From contig NZ_CP133267.1 of assembly GCF_030915465.1 (NCBI RefSeq), positions 3,006,501-3,070,500 on the forward strand: a stretch of DNA of 64,000 bases. Direction: 5' to 3'. Positions 53,312 through 62,255 of the stretch are shown here, in pieces (position 1 is the first letter of the stretch; each line of letters begins with the position of its first letter). Both the position numbers and the translations under genes were made by a program. The stretch comes from Neobacillus sp. PS3-34 (lineage in GTDB: Bacteria; Bacillota; Bacilli; Bacillales; Cytobacillaceae). Below the pieces are notes generated by a model. The model had not been told where the DNA came from and did not search any database. It saw only the letters and a program-made list of their open reading frames with translations.

Positions 53312-54396
53312 TTTTTCTTCACCTTCTTCATGATAAGCATCACAAAAAAGAGCAAGGGGATGTAGCCATAATTAACGAAAAAAGCAATCTTGCCAACATA
53401 ATCAATCAGGGTATTGATTTGAGTCCTTGTCTGAAAAAAATTAATCGTGATCAAACAGATTAGAGAAAGTATCAATAATCCATTTTTTTGCTTAATTTTT
53501 GTTACTCTTTTTAAAATTCTGCTGGCACACCACAGGACAATACAAATATTAGGAAGGATGATTAAATTCCAATTGGCAATCCCGATGTATTCAAACCTTT
53601 CTACAAAGGGCATTTGGACAATCTTCCACATTGTCAGGGTAGCCCAAACATTTTTTTGCAGCTGTCTTTCCGAAAAGTAGGCAAAGGTTGTAACCGCCAG
53701 AATCGTATAAAGAAAAGTAGTATAAAGGACGCCCAGATGAGCCCATTTCTTGGACTTTGCAGGATCTTTAATAAACGGATAAAAATAGAGCAGTATTTCA
53801 TATCCTAAATAAGTGAATGACATATGATAGGAAGCAGAGGCCAGGTCTTTTATCGAATGGTCAAAAATAGGAAGCAGATTTTTGAAATCTGCATAAGGAA
53901 AAGTAAAGAAAAAGGTTAAAATTAAATAGGCAGGCAAAGTGACACCAAAGAATGCCACTCCTGTCACGGTTCTAAAACCGCCAAAGATAATATAAATAAC
54001 AGCACCAAAAAAAGCCAGAGAAAACCAAAAGGTGCTGAAATCCTGAAACATCCATACTTGAATGACTTCAATAAATCCCCTTAATATCGAAACGCCAATC
54101 AAACACAAGTATAAAACAAATGGAAGGGACAGCAATTTGCCTATCTTTTGCCCGAAAACAAACGAATGGACCGAAACAATGTCCCCGTTTGCAGTTTCGG
54201 CAATTTTATACATCATCCAAATGAGGATATGTACGGTTAAACCGGCAAATATGACGGAAATCCAGGCGTCATATCCTGCAGTCATCGCGATGATACGCTG
54301 AAAACCGAGAACCCCAATGCCTACCTGCATAGAATGGACTAGGAAAAAAACAAGAAAGGGTGATATTTTTGCTTTTTCAGGTATTGATGTCTCCAT
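53308..54396 (-). CDS. GerB-type spore germination permease-like subunit (second operon)
   Basis: About 362 residues with ten membrane helices, APC-superfamily endospore-germination type (YndE-like). It is the probable germinant-binding subunit. Start ATG 54396; GGAAGG and GGAGG both lie just upstream, within and after the end of the A gene. Landmarks: FLVHSMQVGIGVLGFQRIIA (helix 1) and SFTYLGYEILLYFYPFI. Together with the A and C genes it forms an A-B-C operon, the usual order, unlike the first ger operon in this window. Confidence 0.92.
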   Translation of the reverse strand: METSIPEKAKISPFLVFFLVHSMQVGIGVLGFQRIIAMTAGYDAWISVIFAGLTVHILIWMMYKIAETANGDIVSVHSFVFGQKIGKLLSLPFVLYLCLIGVSILRGFIEVIQVWMFQDFSTFWFSLAFFGAVIYIIFGGFRTVTGVAFFGVTLPAYLILTFFFTFPYADFKNLLPIFDHSIKDLASASYHMSFTYLGYEILLYFYPFIKDPAKSKKWAHLGVLYTTFLYTILAVTTFAYFSERQLQKNVWATLTMWKIVQMPFVERFEYIGIANWNLIILPNICIVLWCASRILKRVTKIKQKNGLLILSLICLITINFFQTRTQINTLIDYVGKIAFFVNYGYIPLLFFVMLIMKKVKKK

Positions 54397-54412
54397 AGTC
54401 CTTCCGTGCCTC

Positions 54413-55902
54413 CTATTCGTCAATATCTTTTTTTACTTTTTTCTCGGAAGGTGAATAACGAACTGGATTTTGAGTTCTTAAAACCTGTGGCCTTAATGAC
54501 TGCTTGCTAAAGGGGAGCCTGATGATCGCATCTTTTAAGTCTCCAAATCTTGGCGGATATAATGGCTCTAAAAAAGGTCTGTTTAGAGAAGTGAGCCTTA
54601 TTAAGTGAGTCATTAGGAGACAAAAGCAAAAAACGATACCAAGCAGACCCCATAGTTCCGCAAATATCAAAAATGGAAAGCGCAGTAAACGGATTGCGTT
54701 GCCCATTTTATACACCGGTGTCGTAAAGGATGCAAGTGCAGCAAGTGCCACGATAATCAATAGTACATTGCTGGTCAGTCCCGCTTCTACGGAAGCTGTT
54801 CCGATTACGATACCGCCAACGATACCGATTGTCTGGCCGACCTTTGTAGGGAGCCGTGCCCCTGCTTCTCTCAGCAGCTCGATTGTCAGTTCTAAAAAAA
54901 GTGCCTCCAGTATAGGCGGAAGGGGAATTTCCCGCCGGGAGGTTACCAATGTGTTCATCAGATCCTTGGGAATCAATTCGTAATGGTAGGACAATGTCGC
55001 TACGTAAATGGGTGTGACTAAAATCGAAAATGCTACGGCAAAAAGCCGGATCAGCCGGAAAAAGGATGAAAGCATCCAGTTTAAAAAATAATCCTCAAAC
55101 GAACTGAAGAATTCAACGAGCGTTGTCGGAGCTATAAGGGCATGTGGGGAGCCGTCGACGAATACGGCAATCTTCCCTTCTGCCAAAATCGCCGTAACCC
55201 TGTCTGGCCTTTCTGTATCTAGAAGCTGTGGAAACGGCGAATTTTTGTTGTCAGAAATTAATTGAACGATGTATGAGCTATCCGTAATGGCATCGAATTC
55301 TGTACTTTTTATTCGTTCGGTGATGGTTTGGACATTTTCAGCATTTGTAATGCCGTCAATATGCAGGATCGCCACTTTCGTTTTTGAAAGGCTGCCAACC
55401 GTCACCTCTTCAATAATCAGTTCTTTGATCGGAAGTCGTTTGCGAATCAAATTTAAATTATGCTCCAATGATTCAACAAAAGCTTCCTTCGGCCGATTAC
55501 ACTAAATTCAACCTCAGGCTGTGTGATAGCCCTGACAACTTCTTTTTGTGCCGCAATAAAGGCAAAGTTCTGGCTGTCTGATTCTATTGTTAATAGAACA
55601 TAGCCATTAAACAGTTTTTGTTCAATTTCAGCAGGATCGTTGTTAATCTGCACATCTGCGAGCGCGATAATTTTCTTTACATCCTCTATGCACTCAAATG
55701 GTTTCTCCAGTAAATAGGGAAGCGCATTCTCCTGTAATATACTTTCATCAACGAGCGTAGAGATAAATGATAAACAAAAACGGCGGTTTGTTTTTTGATT
55801 AATGTAATAAACTTTCTTAAAATCATTTGAACGCTTTAAATACTCTTCCAGCTCCAGCTTTGCTTCCCTTGGTGCCTTTTTCTTTGAAAACCAGCTTTTC
55901 AT
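54413..55902 (-). CDS. GerA-type spore germination receptor subunit A (second operon), frame broken at 55490-55494
   Basis: About 496 residues when restored, YndD-like. The N-terminal soluble part runs to EVEFSVIG, then the frame leaves the family. Adding one G to ATCGGCCGAAGG gives IGPKEAFVESLEHNLNLIRK, which joins the downstream frame: TERPDRVTAILAEGKIAVFV, then five membrane helices (GQTIGIVGGIVIGTASVEAG) and a Lys-rich tail. The break lies at a GGCC on both strands. Start ATG 55902. First gene of the operon and of probable SigG control, but the -35/-10 could not be fixed with confidence. Confidence 0.9.
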
Positions 55903-56067
55903 GTTGTTTCACCGCCGTATTCAGCATTACATTTATTGTTACCTTTTATGGAAGGAATATGAATTATAATTGCGAATAAGTGTAAAACTCCCTGTAAAAT
56001 GGACAAAACTTGTTGACCCATTAAAATAGATGTAAAATTTTTCAGTGGATAGGAGAGGTGAATAATA

Positions 56068-56316
56068 ATGAAGGATTTTAATGAACAATTTGAAGCATTA
56101 CTTGAAAAGTACGAAGAGCTGCTTTTAGGAAGCACGGATATTGAACTGCGAGAAAAAGTTAAAAAGTGGTCTTTATATACACATATAGCAAAATCAATGC
56201 CAGCTCTTGTTAAGCATTGGAATGAGCTCTATCCAGAAGCGAAGGAAGAGATGAAACAGATTGTAAATGAAATTAAAGAGCTGAATGAAAAGCACCGCAG
56301 TTTACAGAAAAAATAA
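56068..56316 (+). CDS. yusU: YusU-like DUF2573 protein
   Basis: An 82-residue, strongly helical, charged cytoplasmic protein (MKDFNEQFEALLEKYEELLL; KKWSLYTHIAKSMPALVKHW). It matches the small DUF2573 family represented by B. subtilis YusU, whose function is unknown. In B. subtilis the gene lies in the same general yus region as fadN-fadA-fadE, which supports the identification. Start with GGAGAGGTG. Monocistronic, ends at a bidirectional terminator. Confidence 0.8.
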   Translation: MKDFNEQFEALLEKYEELLLGSTDIELREKVKKWSLYTHIAKSMPALVKHWNELYPEAKEEMKQIVNEIKELNEKHRSLQKK

Positions 56317-56327
56317 TGGATGCAAGT

Positions 56328-56364
56328 AAACAGAGGACCAGGCTAATTGCCTGGTCCTCTGTTT
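56328..56364. terminator. Bidirectional terminator
   Basis: AAACAGAGGACCAGG and CCTGGTCCTCTGTTT between yusU and the coat-protein genes. Confidence 0.9.
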
Positions 56365-56376
56365 CAGGTTGGAGTT

Positions 56377-56721
56377 CTATTGAAGGTTATTTCCATACGG
56401 AAACTGATTGGTATAGCCCTGGAACTGCTGATAGGACTGCTGAAGCTTTTGCTGTTCGGCAGCCTCGATTTTGTACCAGCCTTTTTTAAACATCAGATTG
56501 TATAGGTCACGCTGGCATTTTTCTGTTTCGCTGAAAATTGCCATAATATCCTGATACAGACCATCATGGCTGGCTTCATGCATGGCAATGGAATAGGAAG
56601 TGGTCAAATACTTTTCCTGTGCCAGCAGGTCATTGATAAAATCGCGATCGTTCATTTGCGGGGTTTTCGGAATCTGTGATTCAGGATTTTGGATTTTTTG
56701 CTGATTAGGATTTTGATTCAT
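56377..56721 (-). CDS. CotF-family spore coat protein
   Basis: 114 residues: a Gln/Asn/Pro-rich start (NQNPNQQKIQNPES), then the CotF helical domain NDRDFINDLLAQEKYLTTSY and HEASHDGLYQDIMAIFSETE, and a Gln/Tyr-rich tail. CotF-like proteins form part of the spore coat. It resembles the C-terminal half of B. subtilis YusN/CotF. Start ATG 56721 with GGAGGAG. It follows another small coat-like gene by 26 bp, so they form a pair, possibly derived by splitting of one coat protein. Confidence 0.88.
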   Translation of the reverse strand: MNQNPNQQKIQNPESQIPKTPQMNDRDFINDLLAQEKYLTTSYSIAMHEASHDGLYQDIMAIFSETEKCQRDLYNLMFKKGWYKIEAAEQQKLQQSYQQFQGYTNQFPYGNNLQ

Positions 56722-56747
56722 GTCAATATCTCCTCCGCTAGTTGTCT

Positions 56748-57029
56748 TTACTGCTGCAAGTTGTTGTTCGGCTGCTGCTGGTTTAAATGGGATTGAAGAT
56801 GGCCTAGGATCTGCTGGTAATGGCGCTGATGCATTTGTCCGCATTTTTCCATTTCAGTTTTAAGCTCCTGATCCTGGCACTGCTGAGCAAAAAAATGAGA
56901 TTTTTTTGCGGCTAATAGATTCCATGACATCATGTCTGTTAAATAAAGCGAGTCTTTGGAAGAAATGACAGCGGGGGGTGTTTGCATGATCCCCTGTTGA
57001 TTTTGCATATTCATATTTTGCTGCTGCAT
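56748..57029 (-). CDS. CotF-like small spore coat protein
   Basis: 93 residues. A Gln/Met/Asn-rich start (QQQNMNMQNQQGIMQTPP) is followed by a helical ferritin-like bundle (SSKDSLYLTDMMSWNLLAAK; CQDQELKTEMEKCGQMHQRH). Several His and Cys residues. It resembles coat proteins of the YusN/YhcQ type and lies upstream of the other CotF-family gene in the same operon. Start with AGGAGG. The gene is expected to be SigE- or SigK-dependent, but I could not assign a promoter. Confidence 0.85.
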   Translation of the reverse strand: MQQQNMNMQNQQGIMQTPPAVISSKDSLYLTDMMSWNLLAAKKSHFFAQQCQDQELKTEMEKCGQMHQRHYQQILGHLQSHLNQQQPNNNLQQ

Positions 57030-57232
57030 AAAAGTTCCTCCTGAATGATGATTTAATACATGCTTTTATAGGTTGCCACCGTGTAATTTTTCTATGCGGA
57101 AGCAAAAGAATAAGCACGGTAAAACAAAAAAATTTAATTATATTCAAAAAACATTAAAAATGATAAAATGATTTTGAAAACCCTTGCATTACAAGGGAGT
57201 ATGGCAGAAGACTAAAAAATTTTAATTATTGT

Positions 57233-57246
57233 TGCAATCGTTTACA
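57233..57246. promoter_or_regulatory. Candidate catabolite-responsive element (CRE)
   Basis: TGCAATCGTTTACA matches the CcpA CRE consensus (TGWNANCGNTNWCA) at all but one defined position. It lies 14 bp before the fadM start, where bound CcpA would block elongation or initiation when glucose is present. Confidence 0.6.
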
Positions 57247-57259
57247 AGGGGGAAATAGG

Positions 57260-58177
57260 ATGGAACAGGTAATGAAGAACTTTTTTCTTTTTTTATCAAA
57301 GAATAGATCGCTAACGAAGATGGCCAAAAAATACGGACTTCGCTTCGGAGCAGGCCGTTTTGTTGCGGGCGAGACAATTGACCAGGCGGTTCAAGTAATT
57401 AAGGACCTCAACCAAAAAGGCTTGGCAGTAACAATAGATTATCTGGGTGAGTTCGTGGATAATGCTGCAGAAGCAAATGAAATGGCTGATAATTCAATCA
57501 AGGCAATCCATGCGATTGGTCGTGAAGGGTTAAATTCACAGCTATCTCTTAAAATGACATCCATAGGCATTGATATTTCTGATGAGCTTGTGATGAATAA
57601 TATGCGCCGCATTCTTGAAGCAGCAAAAGAATACAATATTTTTGTGACCATTGATATGGAGGATTACTCCCGCTGCCAAAAAACAATCGAAGTTTTTAAA
57701 GAACTGAGAAAAGAGTTTGATAATGTCGGCACTGTCTTACAGGCTTATTTGTTCCGCGTTGAAAACGATGTGGAGGATTTGAACGCATACCATCCAAACC
57801 TGCGCCTTGTAAAAGGGGCATATAAGGAATCTCCTGAAGTTGCCTTCCCAGAAAAGAAGGATGTGGATGAGAACTATAAAAAAATCATTAAACAGCATCT
57901 TTTAAATGGCAATTATACCGCGATCGCTTCACATGATGAGGCGATAATTGAGTATACGAAGCAGCTTGTTAAAGAGCATAATATACCAAATAATCAATTT
58001 GAATTCCAAATGCTTTATGGAATCCGCCCGGAAAGACAATTGGAATTAGTAAAAGAGGGCTATACAATGCGCGTTTACGTTCCATTTGGAACAGACTGGT
58101 ACGGCTATTTTATGCGCCGTCTGGCTGAGCGCCCAGCGAACGTTGCATTCGTTCTAAAAGGAATGGTTAAGAAATAA
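57260..58177 (+). CDS. fadM: Proline dehydrogenase-type flavoenzyme
   Basis: A 305-residue (beta/alpha)8 FAD enzyme that oxidises proline to pyrroline-5-carboxylate at the membrane. It matches B. subtilis YusM (FadM/PutM), located beside fadN-fadA-fadE there too. Seen: FGAGRFVAGETIDQAVQVIK (N-term), DMEDYSRCQKTIEVFKEL, YLFRVENDVEDLNAYHPNLR, LVKGAYKESPEVAFPEKKDV, and the substrate-site segment MLYGIRPERQLELVKEGY with the YVPFGTDWYGYFMRRLAERP end. Start with GGGGGAAA. Preceded by a CRE-like site. The pairing with beta-oxidation genes may reflect shared control on amino-acid and fatty-acid use. Confidence 0.93.
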   Translation: MEQVMKNFFLFLSKNRSLTKMAKKYGLRFGAGRFVAGETIDQAVQVIKDLNQKGLAVTIDYLGEFVDNAAEANEMADNSIKAIHAIGREGLNSQLSLKMTSIGIDISDELVMNNMRRILEAAKEYNIFVTIDMEDYSRCQKTIEVFKELRKEFDNVGTVLQAYLFRVENDVEDLNAYHPNLRLVKGAYKESPEVAFPEKKDVDENYKKIIKQHLLNGNYTAIASHDEAIIEYTKQLVKEHNIPNNQFEFQMLYGIRPERQLELVKEGYTMRVYVPFGTDWYGYFMRRLAERPANVAFVLKGMVKK

Positions 58178-58197
58178 AAAACGGCAAGGCCTGTTTT

Positions 58198-58331
58198 TTA
58201 TTTCTTTTTATATTGGTTATTCTGGCTGTTTACTTTTCCGCCGCCGTCATTTTCAATATTTGGCAGGCATTGCCTTTAACACTGGCAGCACTTATTCCCG
58301 CCCTGGACGGATCTTTCTTTACTCTTGCCAT
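58198..58331 (-). CDS. yuzL: YuzL-family small spore-associated protein, frame broken near 58262-58268
   Basis: 44 residues when restored. It begins MARVKKDPSRAGISAASVKG and should end DGGGKVNSQNNQYKKK, the YuzL pattern of very small basic Bacillus proteins of unknown function. The N-terminal frame as written stops after 33 residues. The expected ending is in another frame. Changing AATGCCTGCCAAAT to AATGCCGGGCCAAAT (one base added) gives NAGPNIEN and joins them. Start ATG 58331 with GAGGTGATAATC. Too short for most gene callers. It is convergent with fadM. Confidence 0.72.
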
Positions 58332-58510
58332 GATTATCACCTCATAAATAGCGTTCCCACCGAATAAAAATATTAAGCCGAATTATAAAAAAAGACTTTT
58401 CGAAAAATTTTTATTTTTCCACTCCTTAATTATTGCGTAAATTTTTAAAATATTTTATATTAATTAATAAGCAGATCTCATTCAGAAGGAAATTTTTTTT
58501 GATAATAAAA

Positions 58511-58528
58511 TGAATGAGTATTCATTCA
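58511..58528. promoter_or_regulatory. FadR operator, perfect palindrome
   Basis: TGAATGAGTATTCATTCA matches the Bacillus FadR (YsiA) box TGAATGAnTAnTCATTCA exactly. It lies 26 bp before fadN. Long-chain acyl-CoA would relieve repression of the fadNAE operon. Confidence 0.92.
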
Positions 58529-58553
58529 ACAAATGCCGAAGGGGGAGACAAAG

Positions 58554-60938
58554 GTGATCCAACTTATAAAAAAGGCTGCGGTGCTTGGTTCAGGAGTTAT
58601 GGGCTCAGGCATTGCTGCACACTTAGCTAACATAGGCATTCCGACGCTATTATTGGACATTGTACCGCGTGAACTAACAGAAGAAGAAAAATCGAAGGGG
58701 CTGACTTTGGAAGATAAGCAGGTCAGAAACAGAATCAGTACGGTTTCGATCCAAAAACTTTTAAAGCAGAAGCCAGCACCATTAACCTCTAAAAGTAACC
58801 TTTCATTGATCGAAGCTGGAAACCTGGAAGACGACTTAAGCAAATTAAGCGAGGTTGACTGGATTATTGAAGTGGTGGTTGAAAACCTGAATGTAAAAAA
58901 GCAGGTATTTGAAAAAGTCGACCAATACCGAAAGCCGGGAAGCATTGTAAGCTCGAATACATCGGGTATTTCCGTGGAGGCGATGGTGGAAGGGCGTTCG
59001 GCTGACTTCCAAAAACACTTCCTTGGCACGCATTTCTTTAACCCGCCGCGATATCTCAAGCTTCTTGAAGTCATTCCAACGAAGTATACCGATCCTGGTA
59101 TCCTTTCTTTCATGAAAGAATTCGGTGAGGATGTATTAGGAAAAGGTGTCGTCTTCGCAAAGGATACGCCGAACTTTATCGCAAACCGCATTGGCACATA
59201 TGGATTGCTTGTAACGCTTCAGGAAATGCTCAAAGGCGGCTACAGTGTTGGTGAAGTCGATTCAGTGACAGGCCCGCTTATTGGCAGGCGTAAGAGCGCG
59301 ACCTTCCGTACGCTCGATGTTGTCGGGCTTGATACATTTGTTCATGTAGCGAATAACGTATATGAGCAGGTTGAAGGAAAAGAAAAACAAGTATTTGAAG
59401 TGCCTTCCTTCATGAAGGAAATGCTGCAAAAAGGATGGCTTGGAAGCAAGTCTGGCCAGGGATTCTTTTTAAAGCAAGGCAAAGACATTTTGGAGCTAGA
59501 TCCGAATTCACTTGAATATGGACCGCGCAAAAAACTGAAAACAGCAGCCACAGAGTTGAGTAAGCAGGAAAAGGGTACAGGGAATAAAATGAAAGCGCTT
59601 GTATATTCAGGTGACCGCGCAGGCCAATTACTATGGAATATATTTAGTCCGGTCTTTATTTATTCGGCAGAATTGTTAGGTACAATCGCGGATGATATCG
59701 TGGCCATCGACCGTGCCATGAAATGGGGATTTGGGTGGGAAATGGGTCCTTTCGAAACCTGGGATGCGATTGGCTTAGAAAAATCGGTCCAAAAAATGAA
59801 GGAATCTGGAGCAGAAGTGCCTGCATGGGTTACAGAAATGCTCGAAAAAGGTTTCACTTCTTTTTATAAGGAAATCGATGGAGAGCTTCAGTTCTACCAT
59901 AATGGTGAATACACAGCAATCGAAGTAAATCCTAAAGTAATAAATCTTAAACAGCTAAAGAAGAAAAATGGAGTTATTAAGAAAAACAGCGGAGCCAGCT
60001 TGATTGATCTTGGAGAGGGTGTTGCGCTGCTGGAATTCCATTCTCCTAACAATGCAATCGGACTTGATATTATCCAGATGATTAATTTTGCCGTTGATGA
60101 AGTCGAGAAGAATTTCAAAGGTCTTGTTATTGGCAATCAGGGCAAAAACTTCTGTGTTGGAGCAAACCTCGCGATGATTCTGATGGAAGCACAGGATGAC
60201 AATGTTTATGAAATCGACATGGTGGTCCGTCATTTCCAGCAGGCGATGATGAAGATTAAATACAGCGCAAGACCGGTTGTAGCAGCACCATTTAGTATGA
60301 CCCTCGGAGGAGGATCTGAAGTGTGCCTGCCAGCTGCACATATCCAGGCTTCGTCGGAAACTTATATGGGCCTAGTAGAAGTAGGAGTTGGACTTATCCC
60401 AGGTGGCGGTGGAAATAAAGAACTTTATATCAAGCATTTGGAAAATATCCCAAATGGGGTTGAATTCGATCTCCAGAAGGTTGCCAATAAAGTGTTTGAA
60501 ACAATTGCGACTGCAAAGGTCTCGACCTCTGGCGAGGAAGCTCGTGAAAACAACTTCCTGAATCTTGCTGATGGTGTGAGCGTAAATGGAGACCACCTTC
60601 TGTATGATGCAAAACAGGCTGTCTTGTCATTATATGAGAAAGGCTACAAGCCCCCGGTGCGCAAAAAAATTCCTGTTGTCGGAGAAACGGGATATGCAAC
60701 ACTTCTACTTGGGGCACAGACAATGCTGTATTCCGGCTATATTTCGGAGCACGATTTAAAGATTGCTAAAAAGCTTGCATATGTGCTTGCAGGAGGCAAA
60801 GTTCCATTTGGCACGAAAGTAGATGAACAGTATTTATTGGATTTAGAAAGAGAAGCCTTCTTAAGCCTTGTTGCCGAGCCGAAATCCCAGCAGAGAATGC
60901 AGCATATGCTTCTTAAAGGAAAGCCGCTTCGGAATTAA
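58554..60938 (+). CDS. fadN: 3-hydroxyacyl-CoA dehydrogenase / enoyl-CoA hydratase
   Basis: About 794 residues, the two-domain beta-oxidation enzyme that hydrates enoyl-CoA and oxidises the 3-hydroxyacyl-CoA with NAD+. The N-terminal NAD site AVLGSGVMGSGIAAHLANIG and the dehydrogenase signature FLGTHFFNPPRYLKLLEVIP are present, followed by a hydratase domain (NQGKNFCVGANLAMILMEAQ; FSMTLGGGSEVCLPAAHIQA). I chose GTG 58554 with AAGGGGGAG six bases upstream. The ATG at 58533 would overlap that site. First gene of fadN-fadA-fadE under FadR. Frame intact. Confidence 0.95.
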   Translation: MIQLIKKAAVLGSGVMGSGIAAHLANIGIPTLLLDIVPRELTEEEKSKGLTLEDKQVRNRISTVSIQKLLKQKPAPLTSKSNLSLIEAGNLEDDLSKLSEVDWIIEVVVENLNVKKQVFEKVDQYRKPGSIVSSNTSGISVEAMVEGRSADFQKHFLGTHFFNPPRYLKLLEVIPTKYTDPGILSFMKEFGEDVLGKGVVFAKDTPNFIANRIGTYGLLVTLQEMLKGGYSVGEVDSVTGPLIGRRKSATFRTLDVVGLDTFVHVANNVYEQVEGKEKQVFEVPSFMKEMLQKGWLGSKSGQGFFLKQGKDILELDPNSLEYGPRKKLKTAATELSKQEKGTGNKMKALVYSGDRAGQLLWNIFSPVFIYSAELLGTIADDIVAIDRAMKWGFGWEMGPFETWDAIGLEKSVQKMKESGAEVPAWVTEMLEKGFTSFYKEIDGELQFYHNGEYTAIEVNPKVINLKQLKKKNGVIKKNSGASLIDLGEGVALLEFHSPNNAIGLDIIQMINFAVDEVEKNFKGLVIGNQGKNFCVGANLAMILMEAQDDNVYEIDMVVRHFQQAMMKIKYSARPVVAAPFSMTLGGGSEVCLPAAHIQASSETYMGLVEVGVGLIPGGGGNKELYIKHLENIPNGVEFDLQKVANKVFETIATAKVSTSGEEARENNFLNLADGVSVNGDHLLYDAKQAVLSLYEKGYKPPVRKKIPVVGETGYATLLLGAQTMLYSGYISEHDLKIAKKLAYVLAGGKVPFGTKVDEQYLLDLEREAFLSLVAEPKSQQRMQHMLLKGKPLRN

Positions 60939-61010
60939 CCAGTAGACGAATGATAATTAAAAATAATAGATATGAAAATTGCTATTTTAAGAGGAAAGAG
61001 AGGGAACGAA

Positions 61011-62185
61011 ATGAGAGAAGCGGTAATTGTAGCAGGAGCCAGGACTCCTGTAGGAAAAGCAAAAAAAGGGACGCTTGCCCATGTTCGCCCTGATGACCTG
61101 GGAGCGCTTGTTGTAAAAGAAACATTGAGACGGGCAGGAAATTACGAAGGTAACATAGATGATTTAATTATCGGCTGTGCCATGCCGGAAGCTGAACAGG
61201 GGCTTAACATGGCTAGGAATATCGGAGGCCTTGCAGGGCTTTCGCATACTGTCCCGGCGATAACCATCAACCGTTATTGTTCTTCGGCCTTCAGGCTATT
61301 GCATACGGAGCGGAACGGATCATGCTTGGACACTCTGATACGATTCTTGCAGGCGGAACGGAATCTATGAGCCTGGTGCCTATGATGGGCCATGTCACCC
61401 GACCGAATATCAGGCTTGCAGAGACAGCCCCGCAATATTACATGGGAATGGGCGATACCGCGGAAGAAGTAGCAAAAAAATATGGAATCACACGGGAAGA
61501 ACAGGATGCATTTGCGGTTAGAAGCCATCAGCGTGCAGCAAAGGCAATCCAGGAAGGGAAATTCGTCGATGAAATCGTTCCGGTGGATGTCACGCTCCGT
61601 TCTGTCGGCAAAGACAATAAGCTATCTGAAAAAACCATCCAGTTTACCCAGGATGAAGGTGTCAGGGCAGATACAAACCTGACTGCTCTTGCCAGACTTC
61701 GACCGGCCTTTTCGTTAACGGGCACGGTTACTGCCGGCAATTCATCACAGACGAGCGATGGGGCTGCTGCCGTAATGGTAATGGACCGCGAAAAAGCAGA
61801 TTCGCTAGGGCTTAAACCAATGGTGAAATTCAGATCGTTCGCGGTTGGCGGAGTGCCGCCTGAAATTATGGGAATCGGTCCGGTTGTAGCGATTCCGAAA
61901 GCATTGAAATTAGCAGGGCTTGAAGTGTCGGATGTAGGATTGTTCGAATTAAATGAAGCCTTTGCATCCCAATCCATTCAGGTAATCCGTGAATTGGGTC
62001 TTGATGAAGATAAGGTGAATGTAAATGGCGGGGCAATTGCGCTTGGACATCCGCTAGGATGCTCCGGAGCCAAGCTGACACTTACACTTATCCATGAAAT
62101 GAAACGCCGTAATCAGCAATTTGGTGTTGTCACTATGTGCATTGGCGGCGGTATGGGTGCAGCTGGCGTTTTCGAACTTTTATAA
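61011..62185 (+). CDS. fadA: Acetyl-CoA acyltransferase (3-ketoacyl-CoA thiolase), frame broken at 61286-61289
   Basis: 391 residues when restored, the thiolase that ends each beta-oxidation cycle. The first frame runs to NRYCSSAF with the acylated Cys of the active site; then it leaves the family. Adding one G to TTCGGCCTTCAG gives [18 protein letters not shown]. The rest has [34 protein letters not shown] (catalytic His) and CIGGGMG (second catalytic Cys). Start ATG 61011 with GAGGGAAC. It lies 72 bp after fadN. The break is in GGGCC context, so this core gene is most likely intact in the organism. Confidence 0.93.
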
Positions 62186-62255
62186 AAAATCAATGCCTCC
62201 GCTGAGGGGGCAATAGCATCATAAAACGTTAAATAATAGATTGGAGGAAAAATAA

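Noticed and set aside
1495..62185. Programmed ribosomal frameshifting as an explanation of the many breaks
   Set aside because: There are no slippery heptamers with downstream pseudoknots in common, the genes are unrelated, and most breaks share a GGCC instead.
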